Positions 16,105-24,580 of a DNA stretch of 64,000 nt are shown piece after piece. The DNA is taken from positions 496,001 through 560,000 of the forward strand of contig JALNYV010000001.1 of NCBI GenBank assembly GCA_023229785.1, read 5' to 3'. Under the pieces are notes generated by a model, which saw only the letters and a list, made by a program, of their open reading frames with translations, had not been told where the DNA came from and ran no database searches. The stretch is from Candidatus Dojkabacteria bacterium (lineage in GTDB: Bacteria > Patescibacteria > Dojkabacteria > SC72). The position numbers were made by a program, and so were the translations under genes. Position 1 is the stretch's first letter, and each line of letters opens with the position of its first letter.

Positions 16105-17766
16105 ATGAAAAAATACATTTTTGTGTCTGGTGGAGTTATATCTGGACTGGGCAAAGGAATCGCTTCCTCATCAATTGGTGTTCTTCTAAAGTCCTACGGA
16201 CTTAAAATAACCATGATTAAGGCAGATCCATATCTCAACGTTGATGCTGGGACAATGAATCCTCTTGAGCATGGAGAAACATTTGTATTAGAAGATGGGT
16301 TTGAGACAGATATGGATATTGGGACATACGAACGCTTTACAGGTGAGTTGTTTTCTCGTGCAAATTCAATGACAAGTGGTGCTGTTTTTGAAAAAGTAAT
16401 CAAGGATGAAAGATCCCTAGCCTACGAGGGAAAATGGGTGAGTATTGACTATCACGTACCACTTGGAATGATTGACTGGATTGAAAAGGTAAGTAACGAT
16501 ACAAAAGCCGAAGTAACAATTATTGAAATTGGGGGAACTGTTGGAGAGATTGGAAACAAATTGTTTCTGGAAGCAAATAGGATAATGAAGGTAAACAACC
16601 CTAGTGATGTTATTCATATTCACCTTTCATACCTTCCTGTTCCTGGAAATATTGGAGAGATGAAAAGTAAACCAGTACAGCTTTCTGTAAAAGAATTAAT
16701 TAGTAGTGGGATTAGCCCAGAAATACTTCTTGCTAGAAGTGAGGGTGGGGTAGACGACATTAGAAAAGAAAAGCTGAGTATGTATTGTACCGTTAAACCT
16801 GGGAACATATTTTCAGCACCAGATGTCGATAATATATATAAGGTAGTAACAAATTTCTACAACGAAGGGCTTGGGGAAGTGTTAATAAAAGAACTGGGAA
16901 TTGATGGAAAAAGGAAACAAAATATTGGGTATATAAATAAATGGAAGGATAAAATAAAGCAAATTGATAGTACTAAAACAGAGGTACATGTTGGTATTGT
17001 TGCCAAATATTTTAAAAGTGGTGGCTTTAATCTTAAAGATTCATATGCCTCCGTAATTGAGGCAATAAATCATTCGGCCTGGAGCTGTGGAGTTAAGCCA
17101 GTGCTTCATTGGATAGTATCTGATGGGTTAGAAGACGATAAAAAGAGGCAAAATGAATTGTTAAAATATGATGGAATTATTGTTCCTCAAGGATGGGGAA
17201 GTAGAGGAGTAGAAGGGAAGATAAAAGTAGTAGAGATAGTTAGAAAGAAAAAGATTCCATATTTAGGGTTATGTTTTGGAATGCAGATGGCTGTAATCGA
17301 ATACGCAAGAAATGTATTAGGCTTAAAAGATGCCAGTTCTCAGGAGGTAAACGAACAATCAAAAAACCAAGTTATTAATTTAATGGAGGACCAAAAGGAG
17401 AACCTATCACATAAGAAATTTGGTGGAACGATAAGGTTGGGTGCGTATCCGTGCAAGGTTATCAAAGGATCTCTTCTGGAAGAGATGTATAAAGAAAACA
17501 AGAGCGAACTATTTAAAAATCTTCCGATTGTTTCTGAAAGACATAGGCATAGGTATGAATTTAATAATAAATACCGAGAAATACTTGAAAAGAATGGTTT
17601 ACATATATCCGGAATTAGTCCAGATAATACACTTGTAGAAGCAATAGAGCTAGATAGAAAAGTACACCCATTCTTTATTGGCACACAATATCACCCGGAA
17701 CTTAAATCCCATTTTATAAACCCTCATCCAATATTTCTTGGGTTTATTAAAGCTTGTATGAGGTAG
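16105..17766 (+). CDS. pyrG: CTP synthase
   Basis: PyrG makes CTP from UTP, ATP and glutamine. The 553-residue product has the N-terminal synthetase domain (starting MKKYIFVSGGVISGLGKGI, with KADPYLNVDAGTMNP and HGETFVLEDGFETDMDIG) and a C-terminal class I glutamine amidotransferase domain with catalytic Cys in GLCFGMQ and the His/Glu of QYHPELKS. Length is normal. An insert-like charged region near residues 410-435 sits within the amidotransferase domain. It stands alone after a 141-bp gap in which I see no gene. Confidence 0.97.
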   Translation: MKKYIFVSGGVISGLGKGIASSSIGVLLKSYGLKITMIKADPYLNVDAGTMNPLEHGETFVLEDGFETDMDIGTYERFTGELFSRANSMTSGAVFEKVIKDERSLAYEGKWVSIDYHVPLGMIDWIEKVSNDTKAEVTIIEIGGTVGEIGNKLFLEANRIMKVNNPSDVIHIHLSYLPVPGNIGEMKSKPVQLSVKELISSGISPEILLARSEGGVDDIRKEKLSMYCTVKPGNIFSAPDVDNIYKVVTNFYNEGLGEVLIKELGIDGKRKQNIGYINKWKDKIKQIDSTKTEVHVGIVAKYFKSGGFNLKDSYASVIEAINHSAWSCGVKPVLHWIVSDGLEDDKKRQNELLKYDGIIVPQGWGSRGVEGKIKVVEIVRKKKIPYLGLCFGMQMAVIEYARNVLGLKDASSQEVNEQSKNQVINLMEDQKENLSHKKFGGTIRLGAYPCKVIKGSLLEEMYKENKSELFKNLPIVSERHRHRYEFNNKYREILEKNGLHISGISPDNTLVEAIELDRKVHPFFIGTQYHPELKSHFINPHPIFLGFIKACMR

Positions 17767-17795
17767 GTTCTGTTCAAATGTTTCCCTATTTCAAG

Positions 17796-17801
17796 TATAA
17801 T
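17796..17801 (+). promoter_or_regulatory. -10 box upstream of the MFS gene
   Basis: TATAAT lies 19 bases before the ATG at 17821, leaving a short leader. Confidence 0.35.
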
Positions 17802-17820
17802 CGCCTCTATATCTGATTTA

Positions 17821-18939
17821 ATGAAAGTAAAGATTTCCCGTGTATTTTTTTCTATGATTTTTTGGATACCTGTTGCTGTGTTATATTTCCAATATAGAGG
17901 ACTTTCTCTTTCACAGATGTATTGGATTGTAAGTTTGCAATCTCTTTTAGTTGTAGTTTTAGAATATCCAACAGGAGTAATTGGAGACTATTTTGGACAT
18001 AAAACATCTGTATTTTGGGGATATATCTTCACAGGGCTTGGGCTTATGTTGGTCTCTCTCAATCTTCCATTTTGGGGGTACTGCCTTGTTTTTTCATTGA
18101 CTTCTCTTGGAGGGGCATTAACCTCAGGAAGCGATATAGCACTTCTATATTCTGTATCAAAAGACTTTAAGAAAGACTCCGCATGGATTGGCTCTGTTAC
18201 TGGGATAATCTTCCCTGTCACTGTTGCCCTTTCTGGAATTATAGGAAGATGGAGTTTACCTATAACATTCTTTTTGTCTGGTGCTACAACGATAGCTTCG
18301 GCGGTATTTATCTTTTTTATAAAACATAAGGTTGTTAAAAAGAAGAAAGGAAATATCTTTTCAACTGCAAAGAAGGGGTTAATTGAGGTAAATACAAATA
18401 GGAATGTTTCTTTTATTATATATTCTTCTGCGGTTATCCTTATGTATGGACTTAGTCAGAAATGGATAATTACTCCGTCTTTTGAAAGAATAAATATTGG
18501 TGTGGAGTATTACGGTTTGATTTTCGCAGCACTCAGCTTAGTCATGGGACAAGCTGGTCAAATATATAAAAGAGTAGGGCATATTAAAGAATGGATATTA
18601 CTTTTGGTATGTTTTATTGCCTCAGTTCTGGTTGTGTTTAAGTTTATTAGTATCCCAATGATATTTATTATTTATCTAATCTTTGGTTATTATAAATTCC
18701 AATCGGATATTGTTATAAATAAGTTTATTGAGGGCTCTGTTAGGGCGTCAGCACTTTCTTACAGGAGTTTAATTGCTAAGCTTTTGGAGTTTGGATTTAT
18801 TGCAATAGTTGGTGTGTTGGTTTTAAAGTTATCATTTGAATATGCAACAATCGTAATATCCATAATTATTGGTCTTCTTATTCTCCTTTCGTATATACTT
18901 CCATTCCTTATTAGAAAAAAACAAGTAAAGCTGGTATAA
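17821..18939 (+). CDS. Major facilitator superfamily transporter
   Basis: The 372-residue product has about 11-12 membrane segments. The loop after the second helix reads GDYFGHKTSVFWG, a variant of the MFS GxxxDRxGRR motif. Substrate is not predictable; the family includes sugar and drug exporters. It is slightly short for the family (usually 390-450). Its stop codon overlaps the -10 element of the tmRNA gene. Confidence 0.85.
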   Translation: MKVKISRVFFSMIFWIPVAVLYFQYRGLSLSQMYWIVSLQSLLVVVLEYPTGVIGDYFGHKTSVFWGYIFTGLGLMLVSLNLPFWGYCLVFSLTSLGGALTSGSDIALLYSVSKDFKKDSAWIGSVTGIIFPVTVALSGIIGRWSLPITFFLSGATTIASAVFIFFIKHKVVKKKKGNIFSTAKKGLIEVNTNRNVSFIIYSSAVILMYGLSQKWIITPSFERINIGVEYYGLIFAALSLVMGQAGQIYKRVGHIKEWILLLVCFIASVLVVFKFISIPMIFIIYLIFGYYKFQSDIVINKFIEGSVRASALSYRSLIAKLLEFGFIAIVGVLVLKLSFEYATIVISIIIGLLILLSYILPFLIRKKQVKLV

Positions 18940-18940
18940 T
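18935..18940 (+). promoter_or_regulatory. -10 box of the tmRNA gene
   Basis: TATAAT ends ten bases before the tmRNA 5' end at 18951; a weak -35 (TTAGAA, 18911-18916) lies 18 bp upstream. It overlaps the TAA of the MFS gene. Confidence 0.6.
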
Positions 18941-18950
18941 ACATCTGTTT

Positions 18951-19353
18951 GGGGACGTAAGGTACTCGACAATCGTTCTTTAATATTTTATCACAAGCAG
19001 AGTTGTTCTCTTAAAACACTCACAAGATTAAGTGTAACACAATCATTTACAGCTAAGGCTAAGAGTTTTTTGGCAAATGCTTTTGCACAGCCAATTTACA
19101 ATTTTGCTTTAGTCTAATCAATTAAGTTTGATTAGCGGTATAAACTCTTGTCCCAAGTCAGGACATATACCGTTCGTTACTTGGGTACGGTTATAGATAT
19201 CTGTCGGTAAATTCTTTAACATAAAAACACTACCGAGAAGTTATGTTTTTGTAATATTCTTGAGACATAATTTACAAAGAATTAGAATATTTAGGCTTGT
19301 ATAATGGTAAAGTATTAGACTTTTGGACGTGGGTTCAAATCCCACCGTCTCCA
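18951..19353 (+). ncRNA. ssrA: Transfer-messenger RNA (tmRNA)
   Basis: tmRNA rescues stalled ribosomes with SmpB and adds a degradation tag. The tRNA-like ends pair: GGGGACG (18951-18957) with CGTCTCC (19346-19352), discriminator A at 19353, and a T arm GTGGG-TTCAAAT-CCCAC near the 3' end. CCA is not encoded. The tag frame appears to run from GCT at 19052 or 19058 to TAA 19115-19117 and would encode KAKSFLANAFAQPIYNFALV. It ends in ALV rather than the common ALAA. Several hairpins follow the tag, consistent with pseudoknots. smpB is at 49890. Confidence 0.92.
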
Positions 19354-19394
19354 TAAAACAAGTTGCCCCAAAATAAAATTTACTAATAAGGCGT

Positions 19395-19820
19395 ATGTCA
19401 GCTGTAAACTCTCCAATTTTTGAACAAACCATTTCTAATAGGGAAAAGACTCAATCATATTTAGAAAAGTTTTTATCGCAGATAGTAAATGGAGATACTA
19501 CCAGAAAGGAATTAATAAAAGCGTGGGAGATGTATGTAGATTATTATAAGTCTCGATACCAAACGCAACCAGCAAGATCAATGGCTCCCGTTGTACAAAT
19601 GGATAATTTAATAATAGCTCTCTTGAGAAGAGAAGACGAAAACGTTCTTTATCCCTTTGATTCTAATTATAATTTAGCCATTTTAGAATTTTGTACGGAC
19701 ACAACTCATAAAGAATCCATTTCGGAGATTTCCGTATTAAACAAATTATCCCCTGGAGATGATTTTGAAGCAGGGCGTGCATATTGCGTAGAGATGCTTA
19801 GAATTGTTGGAGTTATATAA
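19395..19820 (+). CDS. Hypothetical protein, 141 aa
   Basis: Soluble product, no signal peptide, membrane segment or recognised motif. It starts 41 bp after tmRNA and is probably transcribed alone. I do not recognise it; it belongs with the other lineage-specific orphans in this window. Confidence 0.6.
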   Translation: MSAVNSPIFEQTISNREKTQSYLEKFLSQIVNGDTTRKELIKAWEMYVDYYKSRYQTQPARSMAPVVQMDNLIIALLRREDENVLYPFDSNYNLAILEFCTDTTHKESISEISVLNKLSPGDDFEAGRAYCVEMLRIVGVI

Positions 19821-19860
19821 AAAGGCCGTAGAATACGGGATTAACTAAAAACTCTTTAAT

Positions 19861-19869
19861 TGATATAAT
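19861..19869 (+). promoter_or_regulatory. Extended -10 element upstream of the surface-protein/sortase pair
   Basis: TGaTATAAT lies just before the first copy of the 32-bp repeat at 19873, so the repeat would form the 5' end of the transcript leading to the surface-protein gene. Confidence 0.45.
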
Positions 19870-19872
19870 TCT

Positions 19873-19904
19873 TTAAGTTCGGAGATAAGTTGGTTCAAAT
19901 ATTT
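19873..19904 (+). repeat. Imperfect 32-bp direct repeat, copy 1
   Basis: Matches 22769-22800 at 27 of 32 positions (shared core GGAGATAAGTT and CAAATAT). The two copies bracket the surface-protein and sortase genes. Bases 19881-19886 GGAGAT and 19912-19917 ATCTCC are complementary and followed by ACCA, which looks tRNA-like but no cloverleaf forms. Confidence 0.5.
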
Positions 19905-20055
19905 ACCTACAATCTCCACCAAATCTGTCTTTTAATCCATTGTTTAGTGTAAATTTTATATCGTAAAGAAGGTATGAGTTTTGAGTAGAGGGTTGTCTAT
20001 TGAAAAACAGATACTCTTTATGTATATTGTAATTTATAACCTAATATCATCAAAA

Positions 20056-22032
20056 ATGGGCAAAATAAAAATCTTAGTCGTGATATTCATTGCGATTTCT
20101 TCTTTTTTAATTCTTTCTCGTTTCCCTGTTTTCAAAACCAATTCCGCTGAAGATATAACGCCTCCAGATATAACATCATTTGTTTTAGATAAAAACGAAG
20201 TAAACACTGAAAGTGGAGATGTCACTGTTACAATAACACTTCGAGCAAGTGATGATATATCTGGAATTGATTCTATAAGCGGGAGCATCACGTCTGTGGT
20301 ACATGAAACACAGGTGTTAAGTTTCCAACCAATTCTATTAGAAGGAGCTTGTGATGATTTAGATGAAGCAATTAGTACTGAAGGGTTGGTTGGTTGTGGA
20401 GATGCTATGGACGGGATATATCAAACATCTGTTACATTTTTGAGAGGGTCTGCAATTGGTGAATGGAGAACTTCATTCCAAACGGCTGATGGATTGCTAA
20501 ACTATGGGGATATTACTTTTTCTAGCTTAGAAAGTGAGTTTGGAGTAGGCAGTGCAAAGATTGACAACATTGCCTCTACAGAAGATTCTACTGGTCCAGT
20601 AATGTTGGATTATTCATTTGACAAAGTCAGTATAAACACTGAAGAAGGAACTGACACGTTGGTATTAACTGCACGTATTTCTGACAATATGTCTGGGGTA
20701 GCTACAAATCAATATGTGAGGTTCTACTCACCTTCAGACGTTCATTTGGCTGATTTCACATTTGAGTTGCAAACTGGGGATTGTGTAGGAATAGATGCAG
20801 ATATAGATGTTTCTGGTTTGACTGGTTGCGGAGATAATAAGGATGGAATATATATCGCAACTGCAATTATTCCCCAATTTTCGGCAAAAGGAGTGTGGAA
20901 TGCAGAGCCTTTAGTATTAAGTGATAATCTGGGTAATCAAAGCTCCGACGAATCATTCTCAGCAACCTTTACAAATGCAGCTGATGTCGAGGATATTACT
21001 CCTCCTGTGCTAAAGTCTTTATCGATGACACCCACAGAATTCGACGCCAGTGAAGGGGACGTCGCGATTACGGTAACTATTGGGGCAGAAGATGCCGGAG
21101 TTGGAATTTTAAGCGCAGATATGTCTATAAAGCCGTTAATCAGTTCTCAAACTGCACAATCCTTATCTTTTGAAAGAATTTCTGGAACTATAAATGATGG
21201 TGTTTTTACCCTCGGGCTTACAATTCCTAAGGATAGCAAAGTAGGGTTGTGGTCAATTGGGATTTTTTCAGTATCAGATAGTTTAGGTAATTCAACTACC
21301 TATGATGCACTTGATTTAGCAGCTCTGCTTCCAGACTTAGAAATTTACTTGGTTAATCAGGCTCTTGCAGATGAAGTTACAATTGAACAAAAGTGGATAC
21401 TTGAAGAAAGTTATTATCGAGATGAAAGTCATAACGTTGTATATCCTGACATATCGGTAAAATTTGATGCTGATACCGTCGTTACAAAAGAGGCGGGTGG
21501 GTCTTTCGCATTTAATAGAATGGTCGGGCTGAATTATGATATTGAAGACTACGCTGGTTTGGGGACTCTTTTTAGCCAAGCTAATGGACAACAAACTACT
21601 GATATAGAAGAGTGTAACGAATCTGAGGGTTGTGTGGCTACAGTTCTAAACGATTCCAACCTTGTGGGTCAACCCCTTCAAATTATAAAGATGGGTATTC
21701 CAGGTTTAAACTTACTTTTTAGTAAACCAGTGACAGTTACTTTAAGAGTTGATGCAGAATATTTAGGAACCACGTTTGCCATACAAACCTTTGACGGGAA
21801 TGGTTGGGTCGATCAAACAACTTGTTTAGTTGGATATGTTGCAGAAGAGCCTGATCATGAAGAAGGTGGAGATGAGTTTGGATTGATTCCTCCTGATCCA
21901 CGACCAGCATGTAGATTCACCACAACCCACGCATCCTATTTCTCAGCTAATTTCAGAGCAGGAGTTCCAGATACTGGTTTTGGAGGCTTAAGTAATAACT
22001 GGTTATTCAATCTTTTGGAATGGTTAAAGTAG
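20056..22032 (+). CDS. Secreted surface protein with three Ig-like modules and VPDTG sorting motif
   Basis: I chose ATG 20056 because it begins a clean signal peptide (MGKIKILVVIFIAISSFLIL); an in-frame TTG at 19981 would add 25 poorly fitting residues. The 658-residue protein has three related beta-rich modules of about 130 residues, each opening with ED(I/S)TPP or EDSTGP and containing SD-x-SG, like bacterial Ig-like surface repeats. A further domain follows. The C-terminus has VPDTGFG (nt 21964-21984), an LPXTG-type sortase signal, but only about 16 residues follow, with a weak hydrophobic tail and one terminal Lys. The next, overlapping gene encodes a sortase, which strongly supports cell-wall or surface anchoring. 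Confidence 0.8.
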   Translation: MGKIKILVVIFIAISSFLILSRFPVFKTNSAEDITPPDITSFVLDKNEVNTESGDVTVTITLRASDDISGIDSISGSITSVVHETQVLSFQPILLEGACDDLDEAISTEGLVGCGDAMDGIYQTSVTFLRGSAIGEWRTSFQTADGLLNYGDITFSSLESEFGVGSAKIDNIASTEDSTGPVMLDYSFDKVSINTEEGTDTLVLTARISDNMSGVATNQYVRFYSPSDVHLADFTFELQTGDCVGIDADIDVSGLTGCGDNKDGIYIATAIIPQFSAKGVWNAEPLVLSDNLGNQSSDESFSATFTNAADVEDITPPVLKSLSMTPTEFDASEGDVAITVTIGAEDAGVGILSADMSIKPLISSQTAQSLSFERISGTINDGVFTLGLTIPKDSKVGLWSIGIFSVSDSLGNSTTYDALDLAALLPDLEIYLVNQALADEVTIEQKWILEESYYRDESHNVVYPDISVKFDADTVVTKEAGGSFAFNRMVGLNYDIEDYAGLGTLFSQANGQQTTDIEECNESEGCVATVLNDSNLVGQPLQIIKMGIPGLNLLFSKPVTVTLRVDAEYLGTTFAIQTFDGNGWVDQTTCLVGYVAEEPDHEEGGDEFGLIPPDPRPACRFTTTHASYFSANFRAGVPDTGFGGLSNNWLFNLLEWLK

Positions 22033-22745
22033 GTCAAGGACGGAAACCATTTAAAATTAAACCTTTCCTGCGCAGGATTTTTAAGGCGTTAAGAGGTAAA
22101 TGGAAGCTCATTTTGGTTGTAATTGTTGTAATTCTTTCTTCTCTTCTTGTTGTCTATTTTGTTAGTCATCCAAGTGAGGATATTGTTTTACCAAATGAAG
22201 AGACTAAAGATGGGAATACTTCTGCAGTTCAGGCAGTAACTATTTCAACGGAGACCCCAGATGAGGAAATTCCTGAAGAGTTTTATGTTGCTCCCGACCT
22301 TCCAAAAAGAATAAAGATCCCAACTTTAGATGTCGTAGGATATATACAATCTGTTGGTATAGATCAAAATAAGGATATTGCCGTTCCTACAAATGTCCAT
22401 ATTGCCGGTTGGTATGTAAATAGCGTAAAACCAGGTGATGTAGGCCTTAGTATTATGGATGGACATAAAGACGGTTCAACAATAGGAGGTGTTTTTGCAA
22501 ACTTGAAAAACTTAAAGAAAGGGGATGCATTTTCTATAGAGTACGGGGATGGATCAGTAAGAGATTTTAAAGTAGTTGAGGTTAAACAGTTAAGTTTGAA
22601 GAAGGCCTTTGATTTAATGTATAGAAAGAGATCTGATATAGCCAGGCAACTTAACTTAGTAACGTGCGGAGGTAAATACAATAAAAAAACTAAGACGTAT
22701 GAAGACAGGATAATTGTTATTGCAAAAGGGTCTGAACCAGCATAA
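22020..22745 (+). CDS. Sortase (class E/F-like)
   Basis: Sortases are membrane-anchored cysteine transpeptidases that cut LPXTG-type signals and attach the protein to the envelope. The 241-residue product has a basic N-terminus, one membrane helix (about 30-49), a Thr/Glu-rich linker and a catalytic domain from about 95. The catalytic His is in MDGHKDG, the Cys in LVTCGG and the Arg in EDRIIVIA, a spacing like actinobacterial class E/F sortases. It overlaps its presumed substrate gene (20056) by 13 bp, so the pair is translationally coupled. Confidence 0.88.
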   Translation: MVKVGQGRKPFKIKPFLRRIFKALRGKWKLILVVIVVILSSLLVVYFVSHPSEDIVLPNEETKDGNTSAVQAVTISTETPDEEIPEEFYVAPDLPKRIKIPTLDVVGYIQSVGIDQNKDIAVPTNVHIAGWYVNSVKPGDVGLSIMDGHKDGSTIGGVFANLKNLKKGDAFSIEYGDGSVRDFKVVEVKQLSLKKAFDLMYRKRSDIARQLNLVTCGGKYNKKTKTYEDRIIVIAKGSEPA

Positions 22746-22768
22746 GGTTTTTCGGTTGATGTAACATA

Positions 22769-22800
22769 TTAAGCTTGGAGATAAGTTAGTGCAAATATGT
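22769..22800 (+). repeat. Imperfect 32-bp direct repeat, copy 2
   Basis: Second copy of the repeat at 19873 (27 of 32 positions identical), 24 bp after the sortase stop. A -10-like TAACAT (22762-22767) precedes it. No plus-strand gene follows closely. Confidence 0.5.
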
Positions 22801-22829
22801 TTTGATAAAGATAGAATTTTCCTTTAATT

Positions 22830-23195
22830 TTACTCACAAGCTATATTGTCGTGGTCTGCATCTAGTCTCATCGGGTCTTTACTTGCTGAAAAATTACATC
22901 TATTGAAAAACTTTTGAGCTTCGAGCCTATCTCGAAAATCTTTACAGTCCAAGTCTTTTCCTGTGCATGAATATGAAGCTTGAGGAATATATGTAATTGT
23001 TTTCCCTCTAACTTTTTTATGACAATGATATTGTCCTTTTTTTAGGCCATATTTCTTACAATTCGTTCTGCATATATGACATCCATCTTTATTTGTTTTC
23101 CCAGAATGTGCGTATACTAATGCCCCAGAAAGAGTATTGAAAGAAATGAATGTAATAATTAATAGAACAAATAAAGGTTTCTTCATCTTAAGCAT
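22830..23195 (-). CDS. Secreted YHYH-like/Excalibur calcium-binding protein
   Basis: The 121-residue product has a signal peptide (about 1-29, ending VYAHS), an HSGKTNKDGCH...GQYHCHKK segment like small secreted His/Cys-rich domains, and a C-terminal Excalibur domain (DCKDFRDRLEAQKFF...DPMRLDADHDNIACE), which has a DxDxDG-like calcium-binding loop. Excalibur domains are found on extracellular bacterial proteins and nucleases. No nuclease domain is present here. It overlaps the upstream DUF350 gene by eight bases. Confidence 0.85.
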   Translation of the reverse strand: MLKMKKPLFVLLIITFISFNTLSGALVYAHSGKTNKDGCHICRTNCKKYGLKKGQYHCHKKVRGKTITYIPQASYSCTGKDLDCKDFRDRLEAQKFFNRCNFSASKDPMRLDADHDNIACE

Positions 23196-23406
23196 TCACT
23201 ATTAATCCTATCACAATAGCAAATCCAATAATTAGGGATGAAATAATAATTGCAACCCCTATATTTCCTTTTTTAACTTCCTCCCATTCATCTATAGGAG
23301 TAAACTTGTCGAAAATAAAAATTAGCACTGGTATTGCTAGCGACATAGCAATTGTTCCAGTAACGGCCCAACCTAGTGTGATTAAATATTCTTTTAATAT
23401 GTCCAT
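23188..23406 (-). CDS. Small DUF350-like membrane protein
   Basis: The 72-residue product has two membrane segments (about 12-32 and 49-70) and the WEEVKKGNIGVAIIISSLIIGFAIVI stretch typical of DUF350 proteins (about one half of the usual repeat). Function is unknown. It overlaps the Excalibur gene by eight bases and is upstream of it in the same operon. Confidence 0.75.
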   Translation of the reverse strand: MDILKEYLITLGWAVTGTIAMSLAIPVLIFIFDKFTPIDEWEEVKKGNIGVAIIISSLIIGFAIVIGLIVNA

Positions 23407-23458
23407 ATAGTTTTTTATAAATATTTTCAGTTATATTATACTTCTAATTTGAATTACT

Positions 23459-23467
23459 TGATATAGT
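23459..23467 (+). promoter_or_regulatory. Extended -10 element of the GH3 gene (leaderless spacing)
   Basis: TGaTATAGT ends six bases before the ATG at 23474. Confidence 0.45.
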
Positions 23468-23473
23468 TTTACT

Positions 23474-24580
23474 ATGAAGAAGATGCTCAAAATCATTTCA
23501 TTAGTGGTGCTAGCAATAATTGTAATTATTGTCTCATTTATTCTAATTTCGACTTGGAGTACAAAGCGGAAAATAAATCTCCAAGTTTCTCGTATGTCTA
23601 TTGAGGAAAAAGTTGGACAAATGATAATAATTGGAGTGTCAGGTACAAAACCAGACTACTATGTGACTAAAATGATCAATGAGCGAAATATTGGAGGAGT
23701 TTGTTTTTTGGGAAGTAATATTACTGATGCCAAACAAGTAACCGCGTTTACTAGTGACCTACAAGCGCTTTCTAAAAATAATAGTCAAAAAATTCCCCTT
23801 TTTATTGCTATTGACCAAGAGGGTGGGATAGTGTCACGAATAAAGTTTGATAATGCTGACCTAACGGCTCAAAAGGATATCAATAGTATTTCTCTTGCAT
23901 ATAAGGTTGCAAAAGAGCGGGGCAATATGTTGAAGTCATTGGGTATAAACATGAATTTTGCACCTGTTTTAGACTACTCTTTAGGGAAAGGGTTTATGAA
24001 AGATAGGGCATTTAACACAACAATTGAAAACCATATCTTACTAGGTAAGAAAATGATACAGGGCTACACGAATGCAAAAATAATAGCTGTTCCTAAGCAT
24101 TACTTAGGACATGGCAGTCAAGAGAGTGATTCCCACGACACCTTTGTCAAAATAAGCAGTGATGAGTTGGAATCCCAAAAAAAGATATGGAAAAAGATTC
24201 TTCCAATATCAAAAATGATAATGATTGGCCATATGTCTTCAGAGCAAACCTCAAACCGGCCGTACTCGCTTTCAGATTACACATATAAAGAGTTGAAGGA
24301 TTCTTTTAAATATACTGGTTTAACAATTACTGATGATATTAATATGGGGGCTATAACAAAAGACCAAACTGTTGAAGATGCTAGTATTAAAGCTGTAAAA
24401 GCTGGAGTAGATATAATTTTAACCCTTAATATGCCTGAAGATCAGGTTGAGATATACGATTCGATTGTATCCGCAATTAAAAGTGGTGAGATACAAATTT
24501 CACAAGTAGATAACAGTGTAAAAAAGATACTTTATTTAAAGTATAAGTACTTAGGTTACAAACCTGAATTACTTTACTAA
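23474..24580 (+). CDS. Glycoside hydrolase family 3, NagZ-like beta-N-acetylhexosaminidase
   Basis: The 368-residue protein has an N-terminal membrane anchor or signal (about 5-27) and a GH3 barrel. It shows AIDQEGG near 113, NFAPVLD, the KHYLGHGSQESDSHD loop (KH-x-GHG...D-x-H-D, carrying the catalytic His/Asp dyad of NagZ-type enzymes) and the nucleophile Asp in TITDDINMGAI. It probably removes N-acetylglucosamine from peptidoglycan fragments or surface glycans outside the membrane. Its end overlaps the convergent 24569 gene by 12 bp. Confidence 0.92.
   Translation: MKKMLKIISLVVLAIIVIIVSFILISTWSTKRKINLQVSRMSIEEKVGQMIIIGVSGTKPDYYVTKMINERNIGGVCFLGSNITDAKQVTAFTSDLQALSKNNSQKIPLFIAIDQEGGIVSRIKFDNADLTAQKDINSISLAYKVAKERGNMLKSLGINMNFAPVLDYSLGKGFMKDRAFNTTIENHILLGKKMIQGYTNAKIIAVPKHYLGHGSQESDSHDTFVKISSDELESQKKIWKKILPISKMIMIGHMSSEQTSNRPYSLSDYTYKELKDSFKYTGLTITDDINMGAITKDQTVEDASIKAVKAGVDIILTLNMPEDQVEIYDSIVSAIKSGEIQISQVDNSVKKILYLKYKYLGYKPELLY

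Noticed and set aside
19881..19921. tRNA-like segment GGAGAT...ATCTCC-ACCA
   Set aside because: Only the acceptor-like stem and ACCA are present; there are no D, anticodon or T arms within 41 bases, so it is not called a tRNA.
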